A stretch of DNA of 64,000 nucleotides from Hydrogenophaga sp. (lineage in GTDB: Bacteria > Pseudomonadota > Gammaproteobacteria > Burkholderiales > Burkholderiaceae_C), in the NCBI RefSeq assembly GCF_026125785.1, contig NZ_JAHCKL010000001.1, forward strand, positions 393,373-457,372, in the 5' to 3' direction. The notes under the pieces were generated by a model. That model ran no database searches. It was not told where the DNA came from and worked only from the letters and a program-made list of their open reading frames with translations. Numbering within the stretch: the stretch's first letter is position 1; each line of letters begins with the position of its first letter. The translations under genes and the position numbers were made by a program. Positions 1-8,812 of the stretch are shown here, piece by piece.

Positions 1-1
1 A

Positions 2-220
2 GCTGAGACAGGGGATCTGCAGGAAGATTTCAGAAGGGCATCCTGCCATTGGCTGAGACACACCTTTGCGCACGAAATCCTCAAGGCTTCGGGTGCCGAC
101 CTGCCGGTCACGCAGCAGTTGCTGGGGCATAAGAACATCAGCACCACCGGCATCTATCTCAAGGCCGACCTGGGGCAGCGCATTGAGGTCGTGGCGGCCT
201 TGCCGGATCATTTTCGATAA
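2..220 (+). CDS. Tyrosine recombinase, C-terminal end (partial at window edge)
   Basis: The frame is open from the first bases to TAA at 218-220 and gives 72 residues, so the gene starts outside the window. The segment CHWLRHTFAHEIL matches box II of phage-type integrases (H-x-L-R-H), and LLGHKNISTTGIYLKA carries the G-H and the catalytic tyrosine. This is the catalytic C-terminus of a site-specific recombinase that cuts and rejoins DNA through a phosphotyrosine bond. It precedes the helicase gene by 11 bases on the same strand. Whether it is the integrase of the ICE or an accessory recombinase cannot be told from the fragment. Confidence 0.85.
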   Translation, partial: AETGDLQEDFRRASCHWLRHTFAHEILKASGADLPVTQQLLGHKNISTTGIYLKADLGQRIEVVAALPDHFR

Positions 221-231
221 GTGGGAGAGCA

Positions 232-2169
232 GTGATGCTGTCGCCTGTGACCTTGAGGCCGCCGCCGCTGCTTATCCATGCGGTGAGCGACGGTCGGCGT
301 CTTGGCTTGCAGCTGCACAGCATTGCCGGCATGGGTCGGGCCCTGTCCAAGGCCGGGGCCTGGTGGGTGCCCGGCCGCCGGATGTGGGCCATCGAGCTGG
401 TGAACGTCGCGCGCAGCCTGGAGTGGCTCAGAACGCTTTACGCCGGGCAGCATGTCGAGCTGGACGATGCGCAGCGCATTTTGCAGTCTGCCATCGCGGC
501 GCCCGAGGGTGATTTCTTCACGCAGGTGCTGGACGTTCAGGTGTTTCCCTTGTCGCGGGGCGACCTGGCCCAGGGAGAGCATGCCGTCAGCTTTGCCTAC
601 GACCTGTTCTGTGTCCGTGCCATGCGGGCACTGCGAGGGAGTTTTCATAAGCCGGCCCTGGCCTGGCAGGTTGCAGGGGGCACTCAGCGCATTCTGGAGG
701 TACTGCGCGAACTCGCTGGCGTCGCGCCCGAATTCGCCTTTGTGCATGAGCATTCCGTGGTGCTCGAAGAGCTGATTGCGCCTGCACCCGATGTCTCACC
801 CATTCAGGTTCCAGGAGCATCGCCAGTTCCTGGCGATGCAGGCAGCGACGAGCGGGTCGGCAGCGGTTTCCTCTCTGCTGAGCTGTCCAGCGAGGCCCTG
901 GCAATCGACCAGGCCGCTTTGGCAGCGGAGGGCGTGCGTGCGGGCTTGCGTGATTACCAGCTCATCGGCGTGCGCCATCTGCTGGGTCAAACCGGCGCCT
1001 GCCTGGGCGATGACATGGGGTTGGGCAAGAGTCGCCAAACCGTGGTGGCTGCACGTCTGGCCGCGGGCGAGGGCAGGGTGTTGATCGTGTGCCCGGCTTC
1101 GCTGCGCATCAACTGGGAGCGCGAAATCCGCATGGTCTATCCCGACGCCATCGTCGGCATGGCTGGTGAGGATCGCATCTCTGCGCTGTATGGATGCCAC
1201 TGGGTCATCGCCAACTACGAACGCCTTGGCGGGCTGGTGCGTGAGATCGATCTCGAATTCCAGGTGATGGCCGTGGATGAGGCGCATTACCTGAAGGAAC
1301 ACCAGGCCGGACGCACACGCAATGCCTTTGTGATGGCCACGCGCATTCCACGCCGTTACGTCATTACCGGTACACCCTTGCTCAATCGGGAGATCGAGCT
1401 GCATACGCTGCTGCGGTTGACAGGCCATCCGATGGGGCAACTGCCAATGAAAGCGTTTCGCAAGGAATTTACGGGAACCGGTGAGAAGCGTGCGGCTCTG
1501 GCGGCGGCTTTGCGTGGCTGGATGCTGCGTCGGCGCAAGGACGTGCTCAAGGATCTGGGTGACAAGACACGCCAATTGCGTTGGGTTTCACTACCGGAAG
1601 GATTGGGTGGTTACAAGGAAATCCATGGCGATATGAGCCTGCAAACAATGCCCAAGATCACTCGTCTGCGGCAAAAGCTGGAAGCGCTCAAGACGCCATT
1701 TCTCATCGAAACAGTGGAAAGCCTTTCCGAGGGCGACAAGATCATTATTTTCTGCGAGTACATGGCGACTGTGGAGGCCATGCGGGATGCGTTTGCACAG
1801 GCCGGCATTGCCTGTGTCACGCTGGTGGGTGCAGACTCTGGCGCCAGGCGGCAAAAGGCGATTGACGCCTTTCAGAATGATCCGGCCGTCACGGTATTTA
1901 TTGGCACCACGTCAGCAGCTGGCGTGGGAATCACATTGACAGCGGCGAACCATGTGGCTTTCGCGTCCTTGCCCTGGACGCCGGCCTTGATGCGCCAGGC
2001 GGAAGATCGCGCCTATCGGCTGGGGCAACGACGCAATGTGCTGGTCATCGTGCCGCTGGTGGCCGGCTCGATTGATGAAGGTATATGGAGCCTGCTGCAG
2101 TCCAAGCAGGCCACGGAGCAGGATGTCGTGGAGGCTGTGAAATCCCGGCTCCCCGACAGCAACCCATGA
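232..2169 (+). CDS. SNF2-family DNA helicase/ATPase
   Basis: This 645-residue protein has the SF2 helicase motifs of the SNF2 family. Walker A is GDDMGLGKSRQT near residue 259, the DEAH box is VDEAHYLKE near 347, motif III is VITGTPLLN near 380, and the C-terminal lobe ends with motif VI, RQAEDRAYRLGQ. About 230 residues without an obvious domain precede the ATPase. The start is GTG at 232 or ATG at 235, behind GGGAGAG. SNF2 proteins translocate on duplex DNA and remodel protein-DNA complexes; the compact form resembles HARP/SMARCAL1-type annealing helicases. It follows a recombinase gene in an ICE, so a role in element maintenance is inferred. No nuclease or methylase partner that would make it a defence system is adjacent. 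Confidence 0.85.
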   Translation: MMLSPVTLRPPPLLIHAVSDGRRLGLQLHSIAGMGRALSKAGAWWVPGRRMWAIELVNVARSLEWLRTLYAGQHVELDDAQRILQSAIAAPEGDFFTQVLDVQVFPLSRGDLAQGEHAVSFAYDLFCVRAMRALRGSFHKPALAWQVAGGTQRILEVLRELAGVAPEFAFVHEHSVVLEELIAPAPDVSPIQVPGASPVPGDAGSDERVGSGFLSAELSSEALAIDQAALAAEGVRAGLRDYQLIGVRHLLGQTGACLGDDMGLGKSRQTVVAARLAAGEGRVLIVCPASLRINWEREIRMVYPDAIVGMAGEDRISALYGCHWVIANYERLGGLVREIDLEFQVMAVDEAHYLKEHQAGRTRNAFVMATRIPRRYVITGTPLLNREIELHTLLRLTGHPMGQLPMKAFRKEFTGTGEKRAALAAALRGWMLRRRKDVLKDLGDKTRQLRWVSLPEGLGGYKEIHGDMSLQTMPKITRLRQKLEALKTPFLIETVESLSEGDKIIIFCEYMATVEAMRDAFAQAGIACVTLVGADSGARRQKAIDAFQNDPAVTVFIGTTSAAGVGITLTAANHVAFASLPWTPALMRQAEDRAYRLGQRRNVLVIVPLVAGSIDEGIWSLLQSKQATEQDVVEAVKSRLPDSNP

Positions 2170-2195
2170 TGGCCGTCATTTTTTGGAGATAGACC

Positions 2196-2525
2196 ATGAC
2201 CGAAAATGCTGAACGCACCAGTCAGGAATCAGACAACTATGTCACGAGTTTCGAGACTGGCATCATGGCACGCGAGGGTGAATGGGTTGGCGTCTGCATC
2301 AAGTTTGCAATGTATGACCACCGTACCAGGCTCACGCATTGGCCACGTCGTTCCTTTACCTTGCTGATGAGGTCTCTGGCTGGCTATTGCAAGCAGCTTG
2401 GCAGCAATGCCTTCATGCTGCGTGCCAAAGCCGATCCCTCGCTGGTGGAGAACCTTGCCGAGAGGCACCCCTATCACACGCTGTTGACGGAAGTTGTTGA
2501 TTCATCAGCACAACTGAGCCAGTGA
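2196..2525 (+). CDS. Hypothetical protein, C-terminus rewritten by IS21 end
   Basis: 109 residues preceded by a good ribosome site (TTTGGAGATAG). No family is recognised. The reading frame is native only to about residue 99. The last ten residues (VDSSAQLSQ) are translated from the left end of the IS21-family element, which begins at 2495 with TGTTGATTC. The original protein was therefore longer or different at its C-terminus and may not work now. It lies 26 bases after the SNF2 gene and is probably co-transcribed with it. Confidence 0.6.
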   Translation: MTENAERTSQESDNYVTSFETGIMAREGEWVGVCIKFAMYDHRTRLTHWPRRSFTLLMRSLAGYCKQLGSNAFMLRAKADPSLVENLAERHPYHTLLTEVVDSSAQLSQ

Positions 2526-2562
2526 TCACGTCGAATATTGAGCCACTGGGTTGATAGATGTT

Positions 2563-3657
2563 GGCTCTTTTCGCGAAACGTATGGATAGGGTCTTTATTC
2601 CAGCCCGATAGCCCCCAGCTGTAGTGCATGGCGCACAAGCGTCTGCCAACGTACGGGAGCTGAACGTGAAGCAACCCAAACTCCATCGACTGATGCAGGC
2701 CATTGCCCAGTTGAGCTGGCGCCAGCGCAGGGTGCTGCAGGCCCAGCTGGCTGCGCTGCAAGCGCGAGAGGCCTCCATTGAAGCCATCGAATCGCAAGCG
2801 CCTGGCCGCTGCCCCCATTGCAGCGGCACGCACTTCGTCAAGAACGGCTTTGCCCGAGGCCTGCAGCGCTTTCTGTGCCGTGGCTGCACACGCACCTTCA
2901 ACGCCCTGACGGGCACGCCGCTGAGCAAGCTGCACCTGCGGAGCAAATGGCTGGCGTACGCACGGGCGCTCGACCAAGGCTTGAGCATTCCCCAGGTGGC
3001 CCGGCTGCTGGACGTGGCCTGGAGCACGGCGTTTCGCTGGCGCCACCGCTTCTTGCAGCTGCCCAGCCGGCGCCAGGCCTGCGCGCTGCACGGCATTGCC
3101 GAGGTCGACGAATCCTATTTCCTTGAGTCCTGCAAAGGCCAGCGGGCCCTGCTGCGCCAGGCGCGCCGGCGTGGCGGCAAGGCGAGCAAACGCGGTGTCA
3201 GCAAGGAACAAGTGCCCGTGCTCATGGCGCGCGACCGCGCGGGCGCCACGGCCAACATCATCGTGGCGCGCACCAGCGCCGCCGAGCTCAGCGCAGCGCT
3301 GGCGCCCCTGTTGCCCAAGGACACCGTGCTGTGCACTGACAGCAGCCCCTCGCTGGCGGCTGCGGCTCAGTTGCTGGGCGTGCAACACCACAGCATCAAC
3401 GTCAGCGCCGGCATTCGCGTCGATGGGCCTTGGCATGTGCAAAACGTCAACGCCTACGTCAGCCGCTTGCGCGGCTGGATGCGCCGCTTGCGCGGCTGGA
3501 TGCGCCGCTTCAAGGGCGTGGCCACCAAGTACCTGGCCTCTTACCTGGGCTGGTTTCGCATGCTTGACTGCGCCCCCGGGTCTGCCCCGCAGCCTGCATC
3601 GGTACTGGCTTTGGCTATCCATGGGTGAGTCCATCCATACGGTTCGCGAAAAGAGCC
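2563..3657 (+). mobile_element. IS1595-family insertion sequence (ISXO2-like)
   Basis: Terminal inverted repeats begin GGCTCTTTTCGCGAA at 2563 and, on the other strand, at 3657, and continue imperfectly for about 30 bases. The 8-base target duplication TAGATGTT is present on both sides (2555-2562 and 3658-3665), which is the length expected for IS1595. The element contains one transposase gene. It sits inside the left end of the IS21-family element and is therefore the younger insertion. Confidence 0.95.
2666..3628 (+). CDS. IS1595-family transposase
   Basis: About 320 residues. The N-terminus has a zinc ribbon (CPHCSGTHFVKNG ... FLCRGCTRTF), followed by the DDE-like core: VDESYFLE for the first aspartate and LCTDSSPSL for the second. 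The C-terminus is VATKYLASYLGW. GTG at 2666 behind GGGAGC is preferred; ATG at 2624 is an upstream alternative in the same frame. The stretch 3464-3505 is a perfect 21-base tandem duplication that repeats LRGWMRR just before the conserved C-terminal block. Family members carry this stretch once, so this copy may be impaired. It moves the element by cut-and-paste. Confidence 0.93.
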   Translation: MKQPKLHRLMQAIAQLSWRQRRVLQAQLAALQAREASIEAIESQAPGRCPHCSGTHFVKNGFARGLQRFLCRGCTRTFNALTGTPLSKLHLRSKWLAYARALDQGLSIPQVARLLDVAWSTAFRWRHRFLQLPSRRQACALHGIAEVDESYFLESCKGQRALLRQARRRGGKASKRGVSKEQVPVLMARDRAGATANIIVARTSAAELSAALAPLLPKDTVLCTDSSPSLAAAAQLLGVQHHSINVSAGIRVDGPWHVQNVNAYVSRLRGWMRRLRGWMRRFKGVATKYLASYLGWFRMLDCAPGSAPQPASVLALAIHG

Positions 3658-3669
3658 TAGATGTTTTGG

Positions 3670-4485
3670 CTATTCGGTTGTGGATAAGTCTATCGGGTCT
3701 GCTGTTTTTCGATCTCCTTTCTGAGCTTTGCTGCGCGGCTTGGGTGGCGCCGCGCCAGCGGCACTGGAATGCTTGAATCGCCAGCTTTCATTGCCTGTCT
3801 CCACGATGTGGCAGTGGTGCGTGAGGCGGTCGAGCAAAGCGGTGGTCATCTTGGCGTCGCCAAAGACACTGCTCCATTCTGAGAAGGTGAGGTTGGTGGT
3901 GATCACCACGCTCGTTCGCTCGTAGAGTTTGGAGAGCAGGTGGAACAGCATCGCACCGCCCGACTGCGTGAACGGCAGGTAGCCCAATTCATCGAGGATC
4001 ACCAGATCGACGTACATCAGCCGGTGCGCCATTTGCCCGGACTTGTTCTGCGCCTTCTCCATCTCCAGGGCGTTGACCAGGTCCACCGTGGAGAAGAAGC
4101 GCACCCGTTTGCCATGCATGCGGATGGCCTCGATCCCCATGGCTGTGGCCAGATGGGTCTTGCCCGTGCCGGGGCCACCGACCAGCACCACGTTGTGTGC
4201 CGAGTCCACGAAGCCCAGGGTGTGCAGATGGCGCACCAACGCCTCATCGATGGGCGTGTGGGCGAAGTCAAAGCCAGCGAGATCGCGGTGCGCCGGGAAC
4301 CGCGCCACGCGCATCTGGTACGCCATGGAGCGCACCTCGCGCTGCGCAGTCTCGGCCTTGATGAGTTGGTGCAACACGGCCTCGTGATCGAGCGACTTCA
4401 TGCGGGCAGTGCCCAGCACTTCTGGCCAGGCACTGGCCATGCCGTGCAGGCCCAGCGCCTTCAAAGCATCCATGACGTCATGCAT
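3670..4485 (-). CDS. istB: IS21-family transposition ATPase IstB
   Basis: About 271 residues. The AAA+ motifs are clear: Walker [14 protein letters not shown] about 100 residues in, and Walker [13 protein letters not shown]. IstB binds DNA and ATP, assembles as a decamer and helps IstA select targets and strand-transfer. The start chosen at 4485 ([13 protein letters not shown]) follows CAGGAG; an upstream ATG at 4509 lacks this. It overlaps the istA stop by a few bases, the usual arrangement in IS21. The C-terminal tail after the ATPase core is rich in basic residues. Confidence 0.95.
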   Translation of the reverse strand: MHDVMDALKALGLHGMASAWPEVLGTARMKSLDHEAVLHQLIKAETAQREVRSMAYQMRVARFPAHRDLAGFDFAHTPIDEALVRHLHTLGFVDSAHNVVLVGGPGTGKTHLATAMGIEAIRMHGKRVRFFSTVDLVNALEMEKAQNKSGQMAHRLMYVDLVILDELGYLPFTQSGGAMLFHLLSKLYERTSVVITTNLTFSEWSSVFGDAKMTTALLDRLTHHCHIVETGNESWRFKHSSAAGAAPPKPRSKAQKGDRKTADPIDLSTTE

Positions 4486-6025
4486 GGCCGGACTCCTGTG
4501 ACGCCTCAAGAGGCGGGGCGTTGCGCAGCGCGTCGTAGCGCTGCAGGTTGGCCAGTGGCGGCGTGCTGAGCGTGAGCATGGTGGCCACCGGTGGCTCGGG
4601 CATGCGCTGCTCCTGCAGGCGCGAGAGCAGGTTGAGCACGTGCTCGGCGCTCACTCGCCCCGACTGCAGTGCCAGCTCCACGGCCACCAGCACGGCTTCG
4701 AGCCCGTGCAGGCTCACGCCCATGAGCACCTGCGCCATCACCTTGTCGCCACCGCTGTGGCGCAGCAACTGGCGCTGCAGCTCCTGCAGGGGTTCGGGTA
4801 TGGTCTTGAAGGGCGCGCCGTTGCGCAACGCGCCGGGCTTGCGCTCGATCAGCGCGATGTAGTGCATCCAGTCGTAGAGCGTCTGATCCCGCTCGAAGCT
4901 GCGCGCCAGGCGCACCTTTCGCCCGTCAGGCCCGACCACCAGCAGGCCATCCGCGTAGGCCCGCAGACTGACCACCGCATGGATCCACTCGCACGGCACG
5001 CTGTAGCGGTTGCGCTGGAAGTGAATCAGCGAGGTGGCAGAGACCCGCACCGGCTGCTCCACGTAGCCATCAAACGCCCGGGGGGTGGGCATGAGGCGAG
5101 CACGCTCGTCCTGCCAGACGTCGGCCACCGTGAGGTGTGCCCACTCAGGGTGAGCCATCTCGGCCCAGGCCTTCACACAGGCCTGCTGCAACCAGTCGTT
5201 GAGCTCGTCCAGCGATCCCCAGCGTCGCTCACTGGCCTCGCGCCAGATGTCCTTGCGCCGATCCTGGACGTTCTTCTCGACGACCCCCTTCTCCCAGCCG
5301 GCGGCCCGGTTGCAGAACTCCGGCTCGAACAGGTAGTGCCCGGTCATCGCCTCAAAGCGCGCATTGACGCTGCGTTGCTTGCCCTGGCCGACCTTGTCCA
5401 CCGCCGTCTTCATGTTGTCGTAGATGCCCCGGCGGGGCACGCCACCGAAGAGGGCGAACGCCCGTGCGTGCGCATCGAACAGCATCTCGTGCGCCTGGCT
5501 GTAGTACGCCACCAGGCAGAAGGCGCGACTGGCCGCCAGCTTGGTGTGTGCCACCTCCAGGCGGCGACGCAGCCCGCCAATGAAGAGGTACTCGCAGCTC
5601 CAGTCGAACTGGAACGCCTCGCCCAGTTCGAAGCTCAGCGGCACGAACCCTGCACCACGCGCCGCGTTGCCCTGCTCTTGCTGCCAGCGCTGGGCAAATG
5701 TGTACACCGGCCCTCGGCTGCCACTGTAGCCCTGCACCCGCAGCGCTTCAAACATGGCCTTGATACCGCGCCGATCGCGTTTGCTGCGATGGCTATCGGC
5801 TTTGAGCCACTGGCTCAACTGCTCCTTGTACGGATCCAGGATGCTGGGGCCCGAGACCCGCTGCGGGTATCGGGGCTCGACCATCTGCTCGTCTTTGAGC
5901 CACTTGGTGGCTGTGTTGCGCGAGATGCCCAGCCGCCGGCTGGCCTCGCGCACCGACACGTCCTGCCTCAGCACGAGGCGGCGTAACTTGCTCAATGTGC
6001 TCACGTTAATCACTCCTGCTCCCAC
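4478..6025 (-). CDS. istA: IS21-family transposase IstA
   Basis: About 515 residues. The N-terminus has a helix-turn-helix ([19 protein letters not shown]). The integrase-catalytic core has the D,D,E fold; [10 protein letters not shown] and YDNMKTAV supply the two aspartate motifs. ATG at 6025 is the longest start, and GTG at 6004 behind GGGAGCAGGAG fits the ribosome site better. IstA binds the element ends and performs cleavage and strand transfer with IstB. No frameshift is visible, so the IS21 genes look intact even though the left end of the element is split by an IS1595 insertion. Confidence 0.94.
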   Translation of the reverse strand: MGAGVINVSTLSKLRRLVLRQDVSVREASRRLGISRNTATKWLKDEQMVEPRYPQRVSGPSILDPYKEQLSQWLKADSHRSKRDRRGIKAMFEALRVQGYSGSRGPVYTFAQRWQQEQGNAARGAGFVPLSFELGEAFQFDWSCEYLFIGGLRRRLEVAHTKLAASRAFCLVAYYSQAHEMLFDAHARAFALFGGVPRRGIYDNMKTAVDKVGQGKQRSVNARFEAMTGHYLFEPEFCNRAAGWEKGVVEKNVQDRRKDIWREASERRWGSLDELNDWLQQACVKAWAEMAHPEWAHLTVADVWQDERARLMPTPRAFDGYVEQPVRVSATSLIHFQRNRYSVPCEWIHAVVSLRAYADGLLVVGPDGRKVRLARSFERDQTLYDWMHYIALIERKPGALRNGAPFKTIPEPLQELQRQLLRHSGGDKVMAQVLMGVSLHGLEAVLVAVELALQSGRVSAEHVLNLLSRLQEQRMPEPPVATMLTLSTPPLANLQRYDALRNAPPLEASQESGHA

Positions 6026-6321
6026 GTGCTGAAAAATTCAGCACGATAGAGCCGCAACGTGGCTCAGATTTCAGCGTGAACGCGTCCCGAAATGGCCCAG
6101 TTTTGGAAATGAATCAACACCGGGTGCATTGGTGTAGCTCTGCAGGCCCTTGGCCTGCAATCTACGGCATCGCAGGAGTCGGGCCGCCCGAGTTCGCGAA
6201 GCCATTCTGTCTAGCCTGCCTGATGTAGTTTGGAGGAAGGCGGCAATAGAGTTGCCACACACCAGGAAGCAAGTCACACCTGCGCGGAGCACTTGCCGAT
6301 GCAGCGAGGGGCGTCGCCTTC

Positions 6322-6654
6322 TCATTCAAGGATCGTGGCCAGCTTTGCCAAAACATCATCCATGATGTAGCCAGGCACGCTTTCCACCTTGCGGCCGCCG
6401 CGGGCGAGCACATCCAGCGCGCGTGGCTGGGCGCACACGACAACGCCCGTTGTTCGAGTGCCTGCGCCCATCAGGGAGACGGCGAAACCGGCCATGCGGG
6501 TGAAGGCGCCGCCGCTGGTGATCGGTAGCACCACGGGCGTCTTCGTCAGGCGGTTGAACGCGCCTGGCGAGACGATGAGCACTGGGCGGGTGCCCTGCTG
6601 CTCATGGCCGGAGGTGGGATCGAGCGAGACGAAATAAATGTCCCCGCGCTCCAT
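6322..6654 (-). CDS. MazF/ChpB-type endoribonuclease toxin
   Basis: 110 residues with the PemK/MazF fold signatures MERGDIYFVSLDPTSGHEQ near the start and GTRPVLIVSPGAFN next, then ALDVLARGG and the C-terminal VLAKLATILE. Members cleave single-stranded RNA and stop translation until neutralised. The ATG at 6654 shares one base with the stop of the antitoxin gene (TGATG), so the two are translationally coupled, antitoxin first. It looks full length and intact. It lies just right of the IS21 element, with about 200 bases of unassigned DNA between. Confidence 0.93.
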   Translation of the reverse strand: MERGDIYFVSLDPTSGHEQQGTRPVLIVSPGAFNRLTKTPVVLPITSGGAFTRMAGFAVSLMGAGTRTTGVVVCAQPRALDVLARGGRKVESVPGYIMDDVLAKLATILE

Positions 6655-6911
6655 CACAGCAACTCACGGCCGATGGCGGGGGTATCCAGCCATTCTTTTT
6701 CCTCGACGCTCGGATCGCCCGAGGGGTCACACTGGGCCAGCAGTTCATCAAGCGTGTAGTGAGGCCGCGGCTTGGGTTCGATGACCAGGCGACCATGATC
6801 GATAGCCAAGCCAACCGTGGTGCCAGCCGCCAGGTGCAATTGATCGAGAAAGGCGGGCGGGACGGCCAGCATGACCGAGCCGCCGACTTTGCGTAGGTTC
6901 GTGGTGTGCAT
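6654..6911 (-). CDS. MazE/ChpS-type antitoxin (AbrB-like)
   Basis: 85 residues. The N-terminal half (LRKVGGSVMLAVPPAFLDQL) is a SpoVT/AbrB swapped-hairpin DNA-binding domain. The acidic C-terminus (DPSGDPSVEEKEWL) is the toxin-binding tail. It forms one operon with the MazF-like toxin and would repress its own promoter in the AT-rich stretch 6912-6960, where AAGTTATACGAAAATATAAC lies just upstream of the start. Confidence 0.92.
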   Translation of the reverse strand: MHTTNLRKVGGSVMLAVPPAFLDQLHLAAGTTVGLAIDHGRLVIEPKPRPHYTLDELLAQCDPSGDPSVEEKEWLDTPAIGRELL

Positions 6912-6996
6912 TTGAGGCCCGCATTGGTTAAGTTATACGAAAATATAACATGACTCAATGAAACATGCCAACGGCTTCGACTCGTGCTGATGAGTG

Positions 6997-7425
6997 TCAT
7001 GTTTTCTCGGGGAGAAATTCCCAGGGGTTGACCAGCTGAACCCCGGTGGCCTCGAAATGCTTGATGTTGCGCGTGACCACGGCCGCACCATGGACGAGGC
7101 CCGTTGCGGCAATCAACGGATCACGGTAGTCCCTGGAATCAGCCCACTGCAATTTCGCCGCCTGTCGGGCGACGACGTGATCGATGGGCAGGATGCGGCC
7201 GGCAAAAGCCGGCAGCACCATTTTCTCAAGCCAGTGATTGAAAACCCCCGCCTGCGCCGCGTCCCCGCGCTGCTCGGCCAGGCTGATGCCGCGCTGGATC
7301 TCCAGCACGGTGATGGCGGTGATGAATAGCTGGTCGGTGCTCTGGGCGGCCAACCAGGCTTGCACATTCGAGGCGCAGGTGCTCTTGCGAGCCTCGGAAA
7401 CGACGTTGGTGTCCAGGATCAGCAT
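6997..7425 (-). CDS. vapC: VapC-type PIN-domain ribonuclease toxin
   Basis: 142 residues. PIN-domain acidic residues are visible in LDTNVVSEARK (first Asp), VLEIQRG (Glu) and DYRDPLIAATG (third and fourth acids). It is FitB-like in length and sequence. VapC toxins are Mg-dependent RNases that cut initiator tRNA or rRNA. ATG at 7425 lies behind GGGAGAAG. The antitoxin gene ends 33 bases upstream in the same operon. It appears intact. Confidence 0.93.
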   Translation of the reverse strand: MLILDTNVVSEARKSTCASNVQAWLAAQSTDQLFITAITVLEIQRGISLAEQRGDAAQAGVFNHWLEKMVLPAFAGRILPIDHVVARQAAKLQWADSRDYRDPLIAATGLVHGAAVVTRNIKHFEATGVQLVNPWEFLPEKT

Positions 7426-7458
7426 CACATCACTTCTCCCTGCCGTTGCTGGTGGGCG

Positions 7459-7722
7459 TCATGCGTCCAAATCCTTGGCGTCGATGCGGATGGGTTCAAC
7501 GTCGAAATCGTAGGCGTCGGCTTCGGGCATGCGCAGCAGCTCCACGAGGCTCTTGTCGGTCTTTGTGAGGCGGCGGTATTCGGCGATGGGGATGAGCGCG
7601 AGGGAAGGCTCGCCGCGGTCTGTGATGATCACGGTGTCCCCCTCGGATGCGGCGCGCTTAGCCGCGCTGACGTTATGCACGAACTCTCGGCTCGTGACGG
7701 TTCGCACTTGTGCCTGTCCCAT
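7459..7722 (-). CDS. Phd/YefM-type antitoxin (VapB role)
   Basis: 87 residues starting MGQAQVRTVTSREF behind AAGGAAAG; an ATG 15 bases further up has no ribosome site. The N-terminal half matches the Phd/YefM antitoxin fold (VTSREFVHNVSAAKRAA ... VIITDRGEPSLALIP), and the acidic C-terminus would wrap the PIN toxin. It is the first gene of the operon with the VapC-like gene. Family members repress their own operon as dimers. Confidence 0.9.
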   Translation of the reverse strand: MGQAQVRTVTSREFVHNVSAAKRAASEGDTVIITDRGEPSLALIPIAEYRRLTKTDKSLVELLRMPEADAYDFDVEPIRIDAKDLDA

Positions 7723-7751
7723 GATCTTTCCTTTCAATCCACTTGATGATG

Positions 7752-7873
7752 TTAGTCACGTTGCCAACATTGGTCAAGAATGATCGTATCGCTGTAGGCT
7801 GCAATCTTCTTGTCATGCGTCAGCAGCCGCATGGGCTCCACCAGGGCCTGGGTCATCAGCGTCCGATCACCTT
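7752..7873 (-). pseudogene. vapC remnant (C-terminal PIN-domain fragment)
   Basis: On the minus strand an open frame reads DRTLMTQALVEPMRLLTHD, then KKIAAYSDTIILDQ, and ends at TAA (7752-7754). This is the conserved end of a PIN toxin of the large VapC group (MRLLTHD ... AAYSD). No start or N-terminal half is present; the frame is closed by a stop just upstream. It is a relic of a second, different VapBC module next to the intact one. Confidence 0.65.
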
Positions 7874-7954
7874 AAACCAGGGTCGCTATCGCTCCACGTT
7901 GTTGCGAATAACATCCTCCGTTTGCTGCGATCGTGCTCTGCAGAACGGTTAAAA

Positions 7955-8015
7955 AACACTTGCATATCGTAGCGCTATCATATATCGTATCTGTATTGTA
8001 ATTAATGGATATGAT
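7955..8015 (+). promoter_or_regulatory. Probable kfrA promoter and operator
   Basis: An AT-rich stretch upstream of the KfrA-like gene has TTGCAT (7960-7965), a 17-base spacer and TATCGT (7983-7988). The near-palindrome around TAGCGCTA (7969-7976) and repeats of ATATCGTA and GATATGATATG overlap the promoter. KfrA proteins repress their own promoters by binding such repeats, so autoregulation is inferred. Confidence 0.45.
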
Positions 8016-8633
8016 ATGTCTCGCCCAGGAATTTCCGCCGCCCATGTCGCAGCAGCCGCCGAGGCGCTGCAGGCCGAGGGTCAGCAACCCACTATCCGCG
8101 CCGTGCGCGAGCGCCTGGGCGACACCGGTAGCCCGAACACCATCCAGCGGCACCTGGCCGCGTGGCGCAAATCGCGCCCGGCAGCTATACCAGGGCAGGA
8201 GCTACCGAAGGCGCTGGCCGCTGCCATCGCCGCCGAGCTGGCAGGCGCTGCAACCGCAGCGCGTGAAGCGGCTCAGGCCGAAATAGACCAGGCGCAGGCC
8301 GAGGCCGCCGAACTGGCAGTAGCCGGTGAGGCACTGGAAACCGCCCGCGACGACCTGTCAGTACTGGCGCAGGCGCTGCGCGGTGAGCGTGACACTCTTG
8401 CAGGCCGGGTGGATGCCCTGCAGGCCGAGAACGAGCGTCTGCGCGTTGCACTGGACGCAGGGCGGGAGCAGGCACAGACGGCGCAGCAGGCAGCTGCCGT
8501 GGCCCAGGCCCAAGTCCAGGCGGCGCTGGAGCGCGCAACGCGTGCGGAAACACTGGCAGCGCAGCAGGCCCAGGAGCTGACCAGGGCCCAGCAGGAAGCC
8601 GCGCACCTGCGGGGACGCATGGAGGCCACCTGA
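8016..8633 (+). CDS. KfrA-like DNA-binding coiled-coil protein
   Basis: 205 residues. Residues 1-60 match the KfrA N-terminal DNA-binding domain (GISAAHVAAAAEALQAEGQ then PTIRAVRERLGDTGSPNTIQ). The remaining 140 residues are a nearly unbroken Ala/Gln/Glu-rich coiled coil. Plasmid KfrA proteins are autorepressors that form long fibres and support partition and stable maintenance. ATG at 8016 comes directly after an AT-rich promoter region with no strong ribosome site. It sits between TA modules, in keeping with a stability role for the element. Confidence 0.88.
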   Translation: MSRPGISAAHVAAAAEALQAEGQQPTIRAVRERLGDTGSPNTIQRHLAAWRKSRPAAIPGQELPKALAAAIAAELAGAATAAREAAQAEIDQAQAEAAELAVAGEALETARDDLSVLAQALRGERDTLAGRVDALQAENERLRVALDAGREQAQTAQQAAAVAQAQVQAALERATRAETLAAQQAQELTRAQQEAAHLRGRMEAT

Positions 8634-8766
8634 CCGCTCAAGCCGTCGCATGTAACGTCCCGGATTCCCGACCCGGTGGCACACAAGGCAAGCGAGATTC
8701 AGCAGGCGCCGAAAGATGACATTGGGCGTCGGACAACATTGATCTGTCAGATGTGCGGCGCGGTAA

Positions 8767-8793
8767 GTACCAACAATTAATATAAAATGGTAC
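8767..8793. promoter_or_regulatory. Putative ParD operator over the parDE promoter
   Basis: The inverted repeat GTACC (8767-8771) / GGTAC (8789-8793) flanks an AT-rich core with TATAAA (8781-8786), 20 bases upstream of the antitoxin start. ParD-type antitoxins bind such repeats to repress their own operon. The promoter -35 is weak. Confidence 0.4.
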
Positions 8794-8812
8794 GCAGCCA
8801 AGGAGAGCATCC

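Larger units (their letters stand above)
2495..6119. mobile_element. IS21-family insertion sequence carrying a nested IS1595 element
   Basis: The two ends share the terminal sequence TGTTGATTCAT, read rightward from 2495 and leftward from 6119. Both have internal repeats around A-CTG-GCCA that are typical of IS21-type multiple transposase-binding sites. It encodes IstA and IstB on the minus strand. The left end is interrupted at 2563-3657 by an IS1595-family element. The bases just outside (AAGT at left, CCGG at right) do not form a target duplication, so either the right flank was rearranged after insertion or one boundary is off by a few bases. Insertion destroyed the 3' end of the gene at 2196. 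Confidence 0.85.

Noticed and set aside
6120-6321. Minus-strand frame right of IS21 (about 84 codons)
   Set aside because: Arg-rich composition and no family; it begins inside the toxin gene and runs into the IS end.
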